A program made the translations under genes and the position numbers. This document shows, in pieces, positions 12,852 through 22,876 of a stretch of 64,000 nucleotides of DNA. The stretch covers positions 31,191,465 through 31,255,464 of the forward strand of contig OX392536.1 of the NCBI GenBank assembly GCA_947623455.1, in the 5' to 3' direction. Each line of letters starts with the position of its first letter. Position 1 is the first letter of the stretch. Origin of the DNA: Mimachlamys varia (lineage: Eukaryota; Mollusca; Bivalvia; Pectinida; Pectinidae). Under the pieces are notes generated by a model, which was not told where the DNA came from, made no database searches, and was given only the letters and a program-made list of their open reading frames with translations.

Positions 12852-12860
12852 AAAAGAAAA
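12852..12860 (-). terminator. Pol III double T4 terminator, tRNA copy 2
   Basis: On the minus strand TTTTCTTTT immediately follows the tRNA 3' end, giving two T4 runs. Confidence 0.8.
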
Positions 12861-12933
12861 CATCCCCGGCGGGATTCGAACCCGCGACCTCTGGATTAGA
12901 AGTCCAGCGCGCTATCCGCTGCGCTACGGGGAC
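12861..12933 (-). tRNA. tRNA-Arg (anticodon TCT), copy 2
   Basis: The 73 nt are identical to copy 1, with all stems, the TCT anticodon and both internal Pol III boxes intact. It is followed at once by TTTTCTTTT. It lies 766 bp from copy 1 in the same orientation, so the pair is a tandem duplicate. It should be functional by sequence. Confidence 0.97.
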
Positions 12934-13240
12934 TACATTTAATAGATGTTATTACACGTTGTTGGTTTATAATAAATCTTAACACAGTGTAAACACCCTA
13001 CACAGTTTAATATTTTGGTATTGATTATTTACCATAATAAGATTATGTTGCCGACTACTTGGGCGGTTAGTGTATCCATCTACTGCATGGTTTAACTAAA
13101 CAAACTTCAAACATTCAGGTGTTATTACAAAAACACAATATTATGTTCTACACACAGACCTTGTCATATTTAGGAGAATGTCTACATCTCTCGTTACCTC
13201 CAATTGGTTCTACTTATGGTAATTGATCAAAGGAGGTGTG

Positions 13241-14194
13241 TCAATTTGGGCCTGTCTGATAAGGTGAATATTTTACAGGAAGATACTCTGAGGACAACTG
13301 CATATTGTATTATGGTCAAAACAACTGATTTTGTGTGGGCTCATAGAGAATTTGGGGATCAAAGTGTGGGGATTATAAAATGAAAATTTAGTTTTTGAAG
13401 TTCTCACGGACTGAAAAGTATAGATTATATCCTTTTGTTATTGTTATGTAGGTATTGTATCATTGCACTAAAACTGTATCAATACCTTCATTTTTGGATT
13501 GAAATAGACGACAACCTTTGATTCGAATGGTCCAAGTTTTCATGTTCTTTTTATATTTATTTTTGTTACTTCTATGCAACCTCAGCAAATCTTCTTGTGA
13601 CTTCCTGTTGAATTCTTGACCATAAAAACGACTTGTGTGTAAGCATTTTACAGCTAAACAGTAGGAAGTAATTCCAGTTTTTGGTGGATAAATCAATGTT
13701 TTATGGTATGTTATATGTTTTCAAAGAACATTTCAGTGTTTTTTGTAGCATTGGTGATAATATCAAATGTTTTTCGTTGGGTATTCAATATTTTCTGGTG
13801 TTTTTGGTCAGTAAATCAATGTTTCGTTGCTTGTTAATATGTTTTCAATTGATTTGAATTAAGTGCATTTTTCTGCATTGGTTATACATCAATATGTTTT
13901 TCGTTTGGTATTCAATGGTATTTTTGTTCAGTAAGCTCCACAGAAGTAGTAAATAGTTATTTATCGTTTTTCAAGTTTGTTCCCCTCACAAAGGTGCTTG
14001 AGCATTGACCTATGACTTGCAGTCTATGTATATACATTACAATATAATGTATACATTATACATTATCCACGAGAGGCAAGAACTTTATTTTCTAACAACT
14101 TCTGTTTCTTGTTTTTTTTTCAAAATTAGTTACATAGAAGCAGCATGTTCATGAAGGAAAATATTATATGGATGGGCCCAAAACAAATAAAAAA
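13241..14194. other. Spacer between tRNA copies 2 and 3
   Basis: AT-rich. Around 13690-13930 the words TGTTTTTCG(T), GGTATTCAAT and CAGTAAATCAATG(T) recur in a loose, decayed tandem pattern. A near-perfect palindrome (ATAATGTATACATTAT) is at 14044-14059. No gene was seen; the 78-codon minus frame at 13460-13696 is unconvincing. Confidence 0.4.
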
Positions 14195-14290
14195 CAAGAT
14201 CATAATCCTTTTATCGTCTGTCTAAAGTGTCCAAACGGTTCTTGTAACTTATCACAACAATATTTGTTGTACATGTTGTGTTGCTAAACC

Positions 14291-14294
14291 AAAA
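14291..14294 (-). terminator. Pol III T4 terminator, tRNA copy 3
   Basis: On the minus strand TTTT lies six bases after the tRNA 3' end (TTATCTTTT). Confidence 0.75.
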
Positions 14295-14299
14295 GATAA

Positions 14300-14372
14300 C
14301 ATCCCCGGCGGGATTCGAACCCGCGACCTCTGGATTAGAAGTCCAGCGCGCTATCCGCTGCGCTACGGGGAC
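14300..14372 (-). tRNA. tRNA-Arg (anticodon TCT), copy 3
   Basis: The 73 nt are identical to copies 1, 2 and 4. Both internal promoter boxes are intact, with no intron and no encoded CCA. Its flanks are the most diverged of the four, yet the gene body has not changed. This points to selection or gene conversion. Confidence 0.97.
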
Positions 14373-14719
14373 TATATTTAAGAGTAGGGTATACACGTCA
14401 TTGGCGTATACTAACTCTAAACATACGTAATACAACTGTACCATCCATTTGTTCTGTTTGTTTTAATTGATTACTTGACATATTTAGCCAATGTAGCCGA
14501 CTGCTTATTACTTAATCCTTTTACTGCAACGTTTAAATAAACATTCCCATCGGAACAAACTGTGCCCCACTCTTAACTAACTTTTTTGTTTGCATACGAG
14601 GCTGAATTTATGGAAGAGCTAATTAGGACAGGTAACAAAAATCTTACCAAATCCTTTATTTCACTTTCACTTGTCTATTAACAACGAGAAGTTTGCTGAC
14701 CACGTAGATCGTATACCTT

Positions 14720-15137
14720 CTTAAAAAAAATAAAGGACACAGCCAACTCTTCTACATCAGCTTGATATCTAGTTAAACTATGACCAAATGGACAGATTAC
14801 TACTAAGCTAAATGATAAAAGTGACGATTCCAGTTTTGCGATCATGAACTTTCAATTTCTTGATAGTAACCGCCCTGCTTCTCAAACCTATGGTGTTTAC
14901 ATGTCGCAGTTGATTCGTTATTCTAGGGCTTGCTCTACATATCGAGATTTTCGTGATCGATGTCGACTGTTGACAAACAAACTTACAACACAGGGATTCA
15001 AGAGATGCAGATTGATCAGAACTATGGGCAAGTTTTATAGTCGTCATCTTTGTCTCATTGATAGATATTATATACCTTTGGGTGATATAAAGATGGACGC
15101 GTTTGAGTATGCTCATGAGTGTGTTTACTTTTTGTGA
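14720..15137 (+). pseudogene. Reverse-transcriptase C-terminal relic of RepA
   Basis: This is the broken C-terminal part of a retroelement reverse transcriptase. From 14805 a 110-codon frame stays open to TGA at 15137. It includes LDSNRPASQTYG, then YMSQLIRYSRAC, then LLTNKLTTQGFKRCR and MGKFYSRH. Upstream, the same frame continues through KDTANSSTSA and GQITTKLNDK but is interrupted by two stops near 14754-14783. The wording matches, from memory, a reverse-transcriptase family with KLYDKRDDFNF and YGVYISQLIRYSRAC motifs that is widespread in invertebrates. I cannot say whether it is LINE or Penelope-like. The catalytic YXDD region is absent because of 5' truncation. Three other relics lie in this window. 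Confidence 0.75.
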
Positions 15138-15405
15138 TTGACAATGATGACTCGATTCTCAGTTTGAGAACTTCGTGTTTACTTGGATGCAACCAAGATG
15201 TATATTGCGAGTACAGCTGATGAGGCAGAAGACCCTTACTCCTCCGGAATACTTGATCTTATTCTCTCTCTTGGGCATTTACATGGGCCTCCATATAAAT
15301 CTGTCCCTTTTGTAAATATTTTGCCCCTACTTTAATCGATTTAAGTTCAGATATTAGTTTTGTTGACGCGTCGGATTTCTCTTTTTTGCTACAATCTCTC
15401 AAGAT
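14720..15405 (+). mobile_element. RepA retroelement, 5'-truncated copy in tRNA unit 3
   Basis: The reverse-transcriptase relic is followed by the family 3' UTR. Landmarks are a GATGAGGCAGAAGACCCTTA block, CTTGATCTTATTCTCTC, TTGCCCCTACTTTAATCGAT and an end near TTTTGTTGACGCG. It separates the tRNA copy 3 flank from the next part of the duplicated unit at 15440, so it probably inserted after the tRNA duplication. Confidence 0.75.
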
Positions 15406-15439
15406 CTGCAATGGCTGTAATCTATGTTAATTTGTCAAA

Positions 15440-15765
15440 TATGTTCAATCAGAAATACCCCAAATTTCTCGCACCAATACTAGGGTATCCGCTGTAGTTA
15501 CATGTACGATATCTTACGTCAAACGGCCACGTCCAGTAAATCTCACGTTTTCGTCATGGGCACTTAAGCCAGACTCGTGATTGATTTGTTGGGTTATTAA
15601 ACAGGTAACATACCGCCATATATAATACATATTTTAGGATATGTACAGGTTCAACGCGTACAATATTTGTTTGTATAATTATGCCACAATGACCTTGGAA
15701 TGACAAACAAGCCTTACGGAAGACTAGGATTGCTCTCAAGGATGCATTAACTAAGGACCAGCTGA
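15440..15765. repeat. Segmental duplication block X1 (partner 17668-17932)
   Basis: It shares with the partner, in order, CGCACCAAT, AGCCAGACTC, GGTTCAACGCGTAC and GACCTTG followed by GACAAAC. This is part of the tandem unit that carries tRNA copies 3 and 4. Confidence 0.8.
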
Positions 15766-16837
15766 CAGACACTACTCCATGTTTATAACAATGCCTCAGC
15801 TCACATAAGCATTACTCATAGCTGGCTCCTCTTCATTATGGAGCAAGGCAGAGCTTTTCCAGTTTGTTTTATGGTTTTCCATTATAGGAAACCCAAGGGG
15901 ACAGTACCTTGTCTAGACACGGTTGCAACGATATCACGGTCAGAGCAGTAACGTGAATGAACCCGGCACGGATACATAAATGAGGTCATAGGTCATGTCT
16001 TCCGGAAACCAGCCTTCATTACATTAATGGAGTTTTGCTATTATCATTATGACACGATTTGAAACGCCGGTATCGGAATCCCAACATACCTCTGGTTGTT
16101 TATGACCCGTGTTACGATTTAAATGTGATAAAATCTGTCATTACATACGTTTGTTGCAGACAACATTGTCCATTCAGGTGAACCTTGTAAATATGTTATA
16201 ATTGTACGTTCATCTTATGAACGCATGTGATAGGACGCCGTGTTTTTGCATCGCAAGTTTGCTGGTTCGAGCTTAGGGCACGACACGGCATTGTATGTTT
16301 GGACAAGTTTCTTCACTCCGCTAGTTCAAGTATACTAAGCTGTTAATGAGTTCATGATATGGCAGCAGATAGATGCATTTGAGAAGGACATTGACTAGTT
16401 GCAAATGCCATAAAACCATGCATATTAATTTGAGACGATCTATGAACTAGGTTGTAATAAACGATATATATAAAAAATCTAATTCGTACATTGTATTATT
16501 ATTCTCATTATAAGACATTTTGTATTTTTAATTCATCGCAATCTTTTGTATTTGTTTATTTAAAACACAAAATGTATAGTTATATCACATGTATTCATTA
16601 AATAATAATGTTGTTGCCTCGGTTTTTACTTTTAATTTTTGTTGATCAATTTTCGTATAACCTTTGAAAAAAAGATGTGCATTTACATGTACTCAAATTG
16701 TCTTGTAATTAATAAGTATATGTATGTATGTCACATATAAAAAATGTAGATGACTATATTTTGGAGAAAATTGTGACATTACATAACATATGTGCTTAGC
16801 GAAAGCTTAATATTGAGATCTCATTACCCAAAAACTG
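15766..16837. other. ~1.07 kb segment present in unit 3 but absent from unit 4
   Basis: X1 and X2 are separated by this segment, while their partners Y1 and Y2 near 17930 are directly adjacent. The junctions sit near GATGCATTAACTAA and GAATTAATGTAAA, both resembling GATGGATTAATGTAAA at 17930. It carries a tRNA-like repeat fragment at 16225-16335 and no recognisable gene. It could be an insertion in unit 3 or a deletion in unit 4. Confidence 0.6.
16225..16335 (+). mobile_element. tRNA-like SINE fragment
   Basis: GCTGGTTCGAGC at about 16260 resembles a Pol III box B. It is followed by GGGCACGACACGGCATTGT and a GGACAAGTTTCTTCACTCC stretch, a body seen in other invertebrate tRNA-headed repeats (recall only). 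Box A is not clear. Confidence 0.4.
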
Positions 16838-17050
16838 AATTAATGTAAAATATTCAGCCTGGATGTTAAAGATATTTAACTTGTTATATACACATACAAC
16901 GGTAGGATACACCATCCCAAACATAGGATGCCTTATAGCTGAACTTCCACTTATTTTTGAAAGAGTGTCCATGCAAAACAATCATTCGATCAAGTTATAA
17001 CAGCATTTTTTTCTAAATGGAATCTAATGATTACTAATACTTAGAGGGAT
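16838..17050. repeat. Segmental duplication block X2 (partner 17933-18140)
   Basis: Shared landmarks with the partner are TTAATGTAAA(A)TATT, CATAGGATG, CTTCCACTTATT, TGCAAAACA, TTTTTCTAAATG and ACTTAGAGGGAT. Together with X1/Y1 it defines a tandem unit of about 3 kb. Confidence 0.8.
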
Positions 17051-17262
17051 CATAGTAATTGCTTATGTGTCGCTTTACGTGTATGCATACAATAATATAA
17101 GCTACATGCAGTAAATTGTTGGTGAGGCATGAACTCAGCCTGGTTACAAATTTTGTCTTTTTTGCAGAAATAATATCAATTTCTGAAAAAAGAAATGGTC
17201 ACAAAATTAACAGCATATTTTAAACGCTTTTAAACTTATCATATATACTTCGCTGCTCAAGC

Positions 17263-17271
17263 AAAAGAAAA
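17263..17271 (-). terminator. Pol III double T4 terminator, tRNA copy 4
   Basis: On the minus strand TTTTCTTTT directly follows the tRNA, as at copy 2. Confidence 0.8.
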
Positions 17272-17344
17272 CATCCCCGGCGGGATTCGAACCCGCGACC
17301 TCTGGATTAGAAGTCCAGCGCGCTATCCGCTGCGCTACGGGGAC
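17272..17344 (-). tRNA. tRNA-Arg (anticodon TCT), copy 4
   Basis: The 73 nt are identical to the other three copies; box A, box B and the anticodon loop are intact. It is followed by TTTTCTTTT. It lies 2972 bp from copy 3, and this larger spacing is explained by insertions inside unit 3. It is expected to be functional. Confidence 0.97.
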
Positions 17345-17667
17345 TACATAATGTACAAGATCTGGGCATACCCGTCGAATAATAAATCTAAAATCTGACC
17401 TTATCGTCGGTGTATATACATTACACATGTGTATTAATTTTATGTTATTTGATTATGTACCACAGGATTATGTGGCCGATTACTTGGGCGGTTATTTTGA
17501 TACACCTACAACATGGTTTCGCTAACGAACATAGAAAATACAGGTGTAATAATAAAATACAATATTTTGTTTTTTTCATACAGATCTTGTCTTATTGAGT
17601 ATAATGTATATGTTTGCTAAACATCTCTCATGATCTTCAATAGCTTCAGACTACTGAATGCTTATTG

Positions 17668-17932
17668 TTCAAATCTGTCGAATAAAATAAATCTCCAATT
17701 TTGCGCACCAATGCTGAGAAACCTGCGGTAAATGTCTACCATACCTGTCAAAAAGTGAATGTCATGTTTACTTCAGCCAGACTCACAAATGATTGTGAAA
17801 GTATGAAACTGGTATAATATCGTCATATACAATATATGCTATGGAGGATATATACAGGTTCAACGCGTACGATATATGTTTCATAATTGTACCTCAAAGA
17901 CCTTGAAAGGACAAACCAGCCTCCAACGATGG
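17668..17932. repeat. Segmental duplication block Y1
   Basis: Partner of 15440-15765. Here it follows the tRNA flank directly, without the RepA insertion seen in the partner unit. Confidence 0.8.
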
Positions 17933-18140
17933 ATTAATGTAAATATTTAGCCAGGATCAATACAACTTATACATGCAATGGGTATCGTGGATAACATAGG
18001 ATGTCTTCGAGCTAAACTTCCACTTATTCTTAAAAGAATGCTTATGCAAAACATACCTATTCGATAACGCAATAACATTCTTTTTCTAAATGAAATCTAA
18101 TGACCTTTCCCGTATGCATACTATTACTTAGAGGGATTGA
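17933..18140. repeat. Segmental duplication block Y2
   Basis: Partner of 16838-17050. It is contiguous with Y1 and so shows the arrangement without the 1.07 kb segment. Confidence 0.8.
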
Positions 18141-18419
18141 GCAAGACAGTAAGAGTGCAATGTAAACAAAAACTGCAAGAACATTAACTTTCATTTTCCT
18201 ACTTACAGGCAGACATTTGTTTCACTAACCGTCCCTGCAGGGCTGACATTATAAAGAGAAGTACATACTGCAACCTTTGCCATTTATTTGATCAGGATTT
18301 GGATTGGCGTCTACGTGGCTGCTTTGATTCGACAAAAGTGACAACTTATATTTTGTTCCACTTAGTACAAATTATTTGATATCTTGAGATTGCGACCATT
18401 TTTCACAACTTACATTTCT

Positions 18420-18670
18420 ATTTTTAAAACCCCGCTAGTGGGGTTGGTGCTGAATATCCGTCAAAGCAGAGCAGGTTATTCGTATTGTCTCCTGACCGAA
18501 ACAAAGCCCGTGTCCTGGAACTCGGTGCTCGGTATTCCTCTTTAACGAAGACAGTAGAACGAACTTGCTTACCTCCTGTACTGTAACTGTAATGTGTCTG
18601 AGTGAACAACGACGCTGGGGCTTACCAAATGTGATTCACCCCTGCAATTTCATATTGGACTATGTCAGCC
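18420..18670 (-). other. GC-richer island with a 61-codon minus frame
   Basis: The island starts with a hairpin, AAAACCCCGCTAGTGGGGTT at 18426-18445. It carries a 61-codon minus-strand frame (18424-18609) with balanced amino-acid use, for example VKEEYRAPSSRTRALF. A GGAG|GTAAGC sequence on the minus strand near 18566-18575 resembles a splice donor. I do not recognise the protein; it could be an exon, an old repeat or chance. Confidence 0.25.
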
Positions 18671-20257
18671 CCTTGAAATGAAAGATTTCAAATGAGGCTT
18701 TAATGGTCAATGGATAAATGTAACACGCCGACATGTAATACATGTTCTCACAAAGAGGCTAAAAACAACAACATGTAGCTTTATGCATAAAGACATGCTT
18801 ACTATATGTACATGACATAAATAGAAACACGACCTTGCCCTTTATAAAGGCATGCTCTTATGTGACCTTACAGTCTTGCTGGCTAACTTGATGACATATA
18901 TAACATTGTACATGTAATGCATTTACTCTAAATAATGTCCGTTACCGATATATCTTGTTAAGTGTTTGGGCTACAGTTTATCGGTTTCATCGTCAGCCAG
19001 TTCGATATGTAACGAGATCATTGCATGTGTGGTGATACTCATCTATCAGAGGTCTGATGAAAAGTGACAAGCGAAGTTAGGGCATGTTGTTAACACGCTG
19101 GTAAAAGGTTGGTTACATGTGATAGAATGACAAATATGGCGGCTGACCAACTTCCTATTGAAGAGGTGCCGCCATTGGATGCTATTCAAAAGAGAACAGC
19201 TTGATAGGAAATGAAGTGGTTCCAATTGTATGCACGTGAATAGTATTGCAACAATGTCAGAGAAAAGACGCGATGAAAATCCTTTTCAAAATTCTAACTT
19301 TCTGAAGAAAAGTGCTTCTACCTCGAGTCAATATATGCGATGACGAAGTACTAGATGCACATCAATTGAATTTGGCTGACCGTGACTTATTTTTTCCGTA
19401 AATATCAACACGTATTATCATTTTATTAATTTCTAAGAGAATATTCTAAACTAACCAATAAAGCTTACTGGTATCTCTGTATTTTGCCATTTGTAGTTTA
19501 AATTAATCTTGGGGTATAGGAAACAACCATTTACGGGAGACATATTGAAAATGTCATGTCGAAAATCGCGTGGTAAAAGAACAGAAGAGACATCATACCA
19601 AAGCTTAGTTATATCGATGCACTTAATAGATTATAACTAGTAATGCATATAGAAATTGGATAAATGTAATACTTTTATAATGTTTTCTTCAGATTTCGAT
19701 CAGTGATATAACATTGTGGCAATGTGTCGTTACTGCTATGGTATAGATTGAACATTTATCATAGTGTTACATGCAATGTCCTTCAGTCTACGATGATCAA
19801 TCATATACACAATGTACACACATTCGATTCTTCAATAACTCTTCATCCATACAAAATTATGTTTTTCCATTCTGTATTTTGTGCGATAAGAATTCAACCC
19901 ATGCAAAGTACGCCATACCGAGTTTAAGAAACATTATAAGTCATTTTACTATCAATTGATGCAGTAAATATTTCCAAATCACATCAATTAAGTCTTACGT
20001 GATGTGTTAATCCATTTTACAATGTCGTATGAAATATACACATACATGTAACCATGTGGATATAGATGAGTTTTTGATGACAATAAGAGAAGGCAAAACC
20101 GAACCGTGTGCATTAATGTTATCTCCAGGCGATTTTAACCAATCAGAAATTGTGAAACAAAATACCACGCCAGATATAGTGGTATATAACGTCATCACGT
20201 TGTTACCTTGTCTGATTTGTATAGGTTACAGGGTATAACCCCACAAGTTTAGTGAAA
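18671..20257. other. No recognised gene
   Basis: AT-rich apart from the YY1-like site pair at 19136-19174, described separately. Overlapping frames on both strands at 20007-20238 are not recognisable. Confidence 0.4.
19136..19204 (+). other. 22-codon ATG frame flanked by inverted GCCGCCAT sites
   Basis: ATGGCGGC opens a short frame (MAADQLPIEEVPPLDAIQKR and two more residues) ending in TGA at 19202. The inverted complement GCCGCCAT lies 24 bases downstream. ATGGCGGC is the core of a YY1-type promoter element, often placed at the start codon of housekeeping genes. No good splice donor occurs before the stop. It may be a promoter or first-exon relic, or chance. Confidence 0.2.
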
Positions 20258-20420
20258 AAGAAACACCCAGAGAATACGAAAGCGTCAACATAACCATAAT
20301 CCGTACTCAAAATCGATTAAACTAGAGGCAAAATATGAACAAATAAAGATTCACATAGAGACTCTCGTAAAACTACAAGAGAATAAGACCAAGTTTTCGT
20401 ATTAGGGAATAAGCAAATTC
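20258..20420 (-). mobile_element. RepA retroelement 3' UTR fragment
   Basis: The plus strand reads CCCAGAGAATACGAAAGCG, CATAACCATAATCCG and CTCAAAATCGATTAAACTAG, then GAGAATAAGACCA, which is the RepA 3' UTR reversed. No reverse-transcriptase part remains. Confidence 0.75.
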
Positions 20421-20871
20421 AATTATTTAACTTTAAACACATAACACCATACATAGCGTCTGCCTTCTACACTATCATCGTTTGGTAAACATTATATTAG
20501 GCCGGACTCAATTCATTTCATTGCTAGTAAGCACTTCCGACTGAGTTGCGTTAGAGAGCATTCATTCAGTTTGATAGCATGCCTAAAATTACTGGTAATA
20601 AATACAGTTTAATAGAATCAATAATGTCTTAAAGGAGACAAAAAAACGAACATTAAAAACGCATTTGGTATTTAAACCTGCATCAGGATCCATAAACTTT
20701 GGAAGTCCAAAGCTAACAGTACATTCACATTTGAGTTGGTGAATGTTGCATTGCAGACTGCGATCATAAATCAAACACTTACTAGAATACCGTAACATCA
20801 ACAAAACTATTATTTTAACTCAAATTGATTAAACTTGCGGCAAAACATGAACAAAGAAAGATGTATTTAAA

Positions 20872-21122
20872 GATCACGTAACACGTACATGAGCTGCACC
20901 TTTTAAATTTAGTAATAGATACAGTATGCCAAATAAAATGAATGAAACTGCACCATACAGCTGTATCGTCCTCTTAGGCCTCTTCCGTGATGCTAGGGGC
21001 CAAAAGGTAGGAATCCAAATGTAAAAGCGGAAGGGTCAGGTGCGTTAAACGCCTTTAATTTATGAATGTAGAAGTCAAATCAAACTAGTTCTGTATAATT
21101 TCAAAACGTGTACTACAAAGAC
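20872..21122 (+). repeat. RepB interspersed repeat, copy e, inside RepA
   Basis: It begins GATCACGTAACACGTACATG, contains CTGCACCTTTTAAATTTAG, CAGCTGTATCGTCCTCTTAG and GTGATGCTAGGGGCC, and ends near CGTGTACTACAAAGAC. RepA sequence lies on both sides. Confidence 0.8.
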
Positions 21123-21378
21123 ACTATCAAAAGTGAATAGGACAAAGTGTTACGGAAGATCAAGCGTCTTCTGCTTTATCTTCTTCACCAGCTCGCCATA
21201 TAAATCTAGGTCACATCCAAGTGAACAGTTACTTTCCACAACAAATAGGCATACTAATGGTCATATTTAAAAGTCCACCTTCATATTATATCAGGAAGCA
21301 AAATGTTTCTCAATGAGACCATAATGGCGACCAAAAAACTTTTCTTAAAGTCTTCATCAACCTGCATATCTCAAATCT

Positions 21379-21606
21379 CTATGTCGTAAGTTTCTTTGTT
21401 AGCAACTGACATATATCACAAACAACACGGTATTTACAGCAAGCTATAGAATAACGAACTACATGTAATTCCGACATGTAAACACCATAGATTGGAGAAG
21501 AAGGAATGCTACTATAAAGAAGGAGTAAGTTTATGATCGGAAAATCGAAATCGTTTTTCGTAGTTAGCTTCCCGTGTTGCTGATTGTTAAGTAAAGCTCG
21601 AGACAA
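21379..21606 (-). pseudogene. Reverse-transcriptase relic of RepA
   Basis: A 75-codon minus-strand frame contains NDFDFPIINLL, SSIPSSPIYGVYMSEL and CQLLTKKLTT. These align with the relics at 14.8 and 42.2 kb and with the remembered DDFNFPIVNFPF...YGVYISQL consensus. A 3-codon insertion splits the SQLIRYSRAC motif (SELHVVRYSIAC). No active-site region is present, so it is dead. Confidence 0.7.
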
Positions 21607-22224
21607 GAAGCCGATGTAGAGGAGTCTGTTGTATCCTTGATTTCAATTCAGACAGGTTTATACGATCGACTTGCTCAGCAAAAGTTTTGTTTGTATAGGC
21701 AACACATCGTCGACATATCTGAAAAGCAGAGTGTAAAAGATTAAGCAAGGTGTTTTGTTACATGTCCTGAAAAATCCTCGATAAATTCAGCCTCATAAGA
21801 AGTTCAGCCTCTCATGTTAGATGATTCATGTGTATATTTGAAGAACGTATGACTAAACACATTGCTACATGTACATGTACCATAACTCCATGTGTCACAG
21901 AAGTAAAGCACACAGTCCTTGTGCATAAGAAAGATGTATGATCGAAAAGGTTCAAAGAATGTTTTTGGGGGTGTTAATGTAGGAAAATAAACATATTTCA
22001 TCTCCATCTTGTACCGTTTTCAAACATATGCGCATCGATTTTAGTTATTTTGCAATGATATTACCCCCGAATCACCGAAACTTCCTATTAGAAATGATTT
22101 CGGTAAATTCGTAGAACATTAACCCAATCTATGCAAACTTTTTGTTTCCATATTTAGTGATATATATAGCTGAAATTAGCCTTTTTGCTGTACTTACGTT
22201 TTCATATACTTTTTATATATTTGC

Positions 22225-22500
22225 TCGTCTTAAAAAAATCAGTGGCAAAAACATGAATAAAGGAAAGATTTACATGGAGACCCCTTTAAAAGTACATGTA
22301 AATAGACCAGGTATTCCGGAGGAGTAAGTGTCTTTTGCTTCATCGGTAACACCCGCCATGTAAACATCAGGTCCTCAAAGTGAGAACCGAATCATTATTG
22401 TCAATCACAACAAGTAAGCACACTAATGAACATATTTAAACAACGTCCACATTCATATCATGCAACGAGATTTAACTTCTGTGCGCAAATTAATATGATA
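22225..22500 (-). mobile_element. RepA retroelement 3' UTR and end of coding relic
   Basis: Landmarks on the plus strand are AAAGATTTACATGGAGACC, ACCAGGTATTCCGGAGGAGT, CGCCATGTAAACATCAGGTC and CGTCCACATTCATATCATGC, the RepA order in reverse. Confidence 0.7.
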
Positions 22501-22876
22501 CAGACATCTAAACATTATATATCATAAGAAGTAAAAAATCTTATGTCATTGTTTTTTTGTTCAGATTCAAAATGCTATTGATGTTATTGCCGAACATATT
22601 CGTATTTTTTATTTCTTTTCCTACATGTCGTATTTAAATTACCTGAGTTGTTGTTTGAACGCAAAACAAAATAAAACCATTTATAATATCCAAATACATC
22701 AAAATTAATATTGCATCGTCTGTTCTCCACTAAACGAATAAGTAGGCCTAATCGTTACGTCCATATACGAGTCTTAGCATATATTTACATGTAAACTGGA
22801 TAGTGACTGATTTCCCTGCGGGCATATACATTTTATTCAATTATGTTCCTAACCAATCGGGAAACATGTCTTAAAT

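Larger units (their letters stand above)
12790..13240 (-). repeat. Duplicated unit around tRNA-Arg copy 2
   Basis: The flanks match those of copy 1 (TTACACGTTGTTGG, CCATAATAAGATTATGTTGC, CCGACTACTTGGGCGGTTA). They extend further to match copy 4 past the CAGACCTTGTC segment to about 13220. Confidence 0.8.
14195..14545 (-). repeat. Duplicated unit around tRNA-Arg copy 3
   Basis: It shares TTCTTGTAACTTATC on the 3' side and TATACACGTCATTGG and ATGTAGCCGACTGCTT on the 5' side. The GGGCGGTTA part of the upstream motif has decayed here. Confidence 0.7.
17200..17640 (-). repeat. Duplicated unit around tRNA-Arg copy 4
   Basis: The flank carries GGATTATGTGGCCGATTAC then TTGGGCGGTTATTTT at 17465-17497, and CAGATCTTGTCTTATTGAG at 17580-17598. 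These match copies 1 and 2. CATCTCTCATGATCTTCAAT at 17621 matches 13193-13203 beside copy 2. Confidence 0.8.
20815..21625 (-). mobile_element. RepA retroelement copy interrupted by RepB
   Basis: This is a 5'-truncated RepA copy on the minus strand. The distal 3' UTR (20815-20871) is separated from the rest of the UTR and the reverse-transcriptase relic (21123-21625) by a RepB copy at 20872-21122. Compared with the uninterrupted copy at 39170-39590, about 14 bases at the junction are missing. Confidence 0.75.

Noticed and set aside
14211..14444. Protein frame with AQRIARWTSNPEVAGSNPA (also at 17207-17428)
   Set aside because: It is a translation of the tRNA-Arg gene, a well-known false protein.
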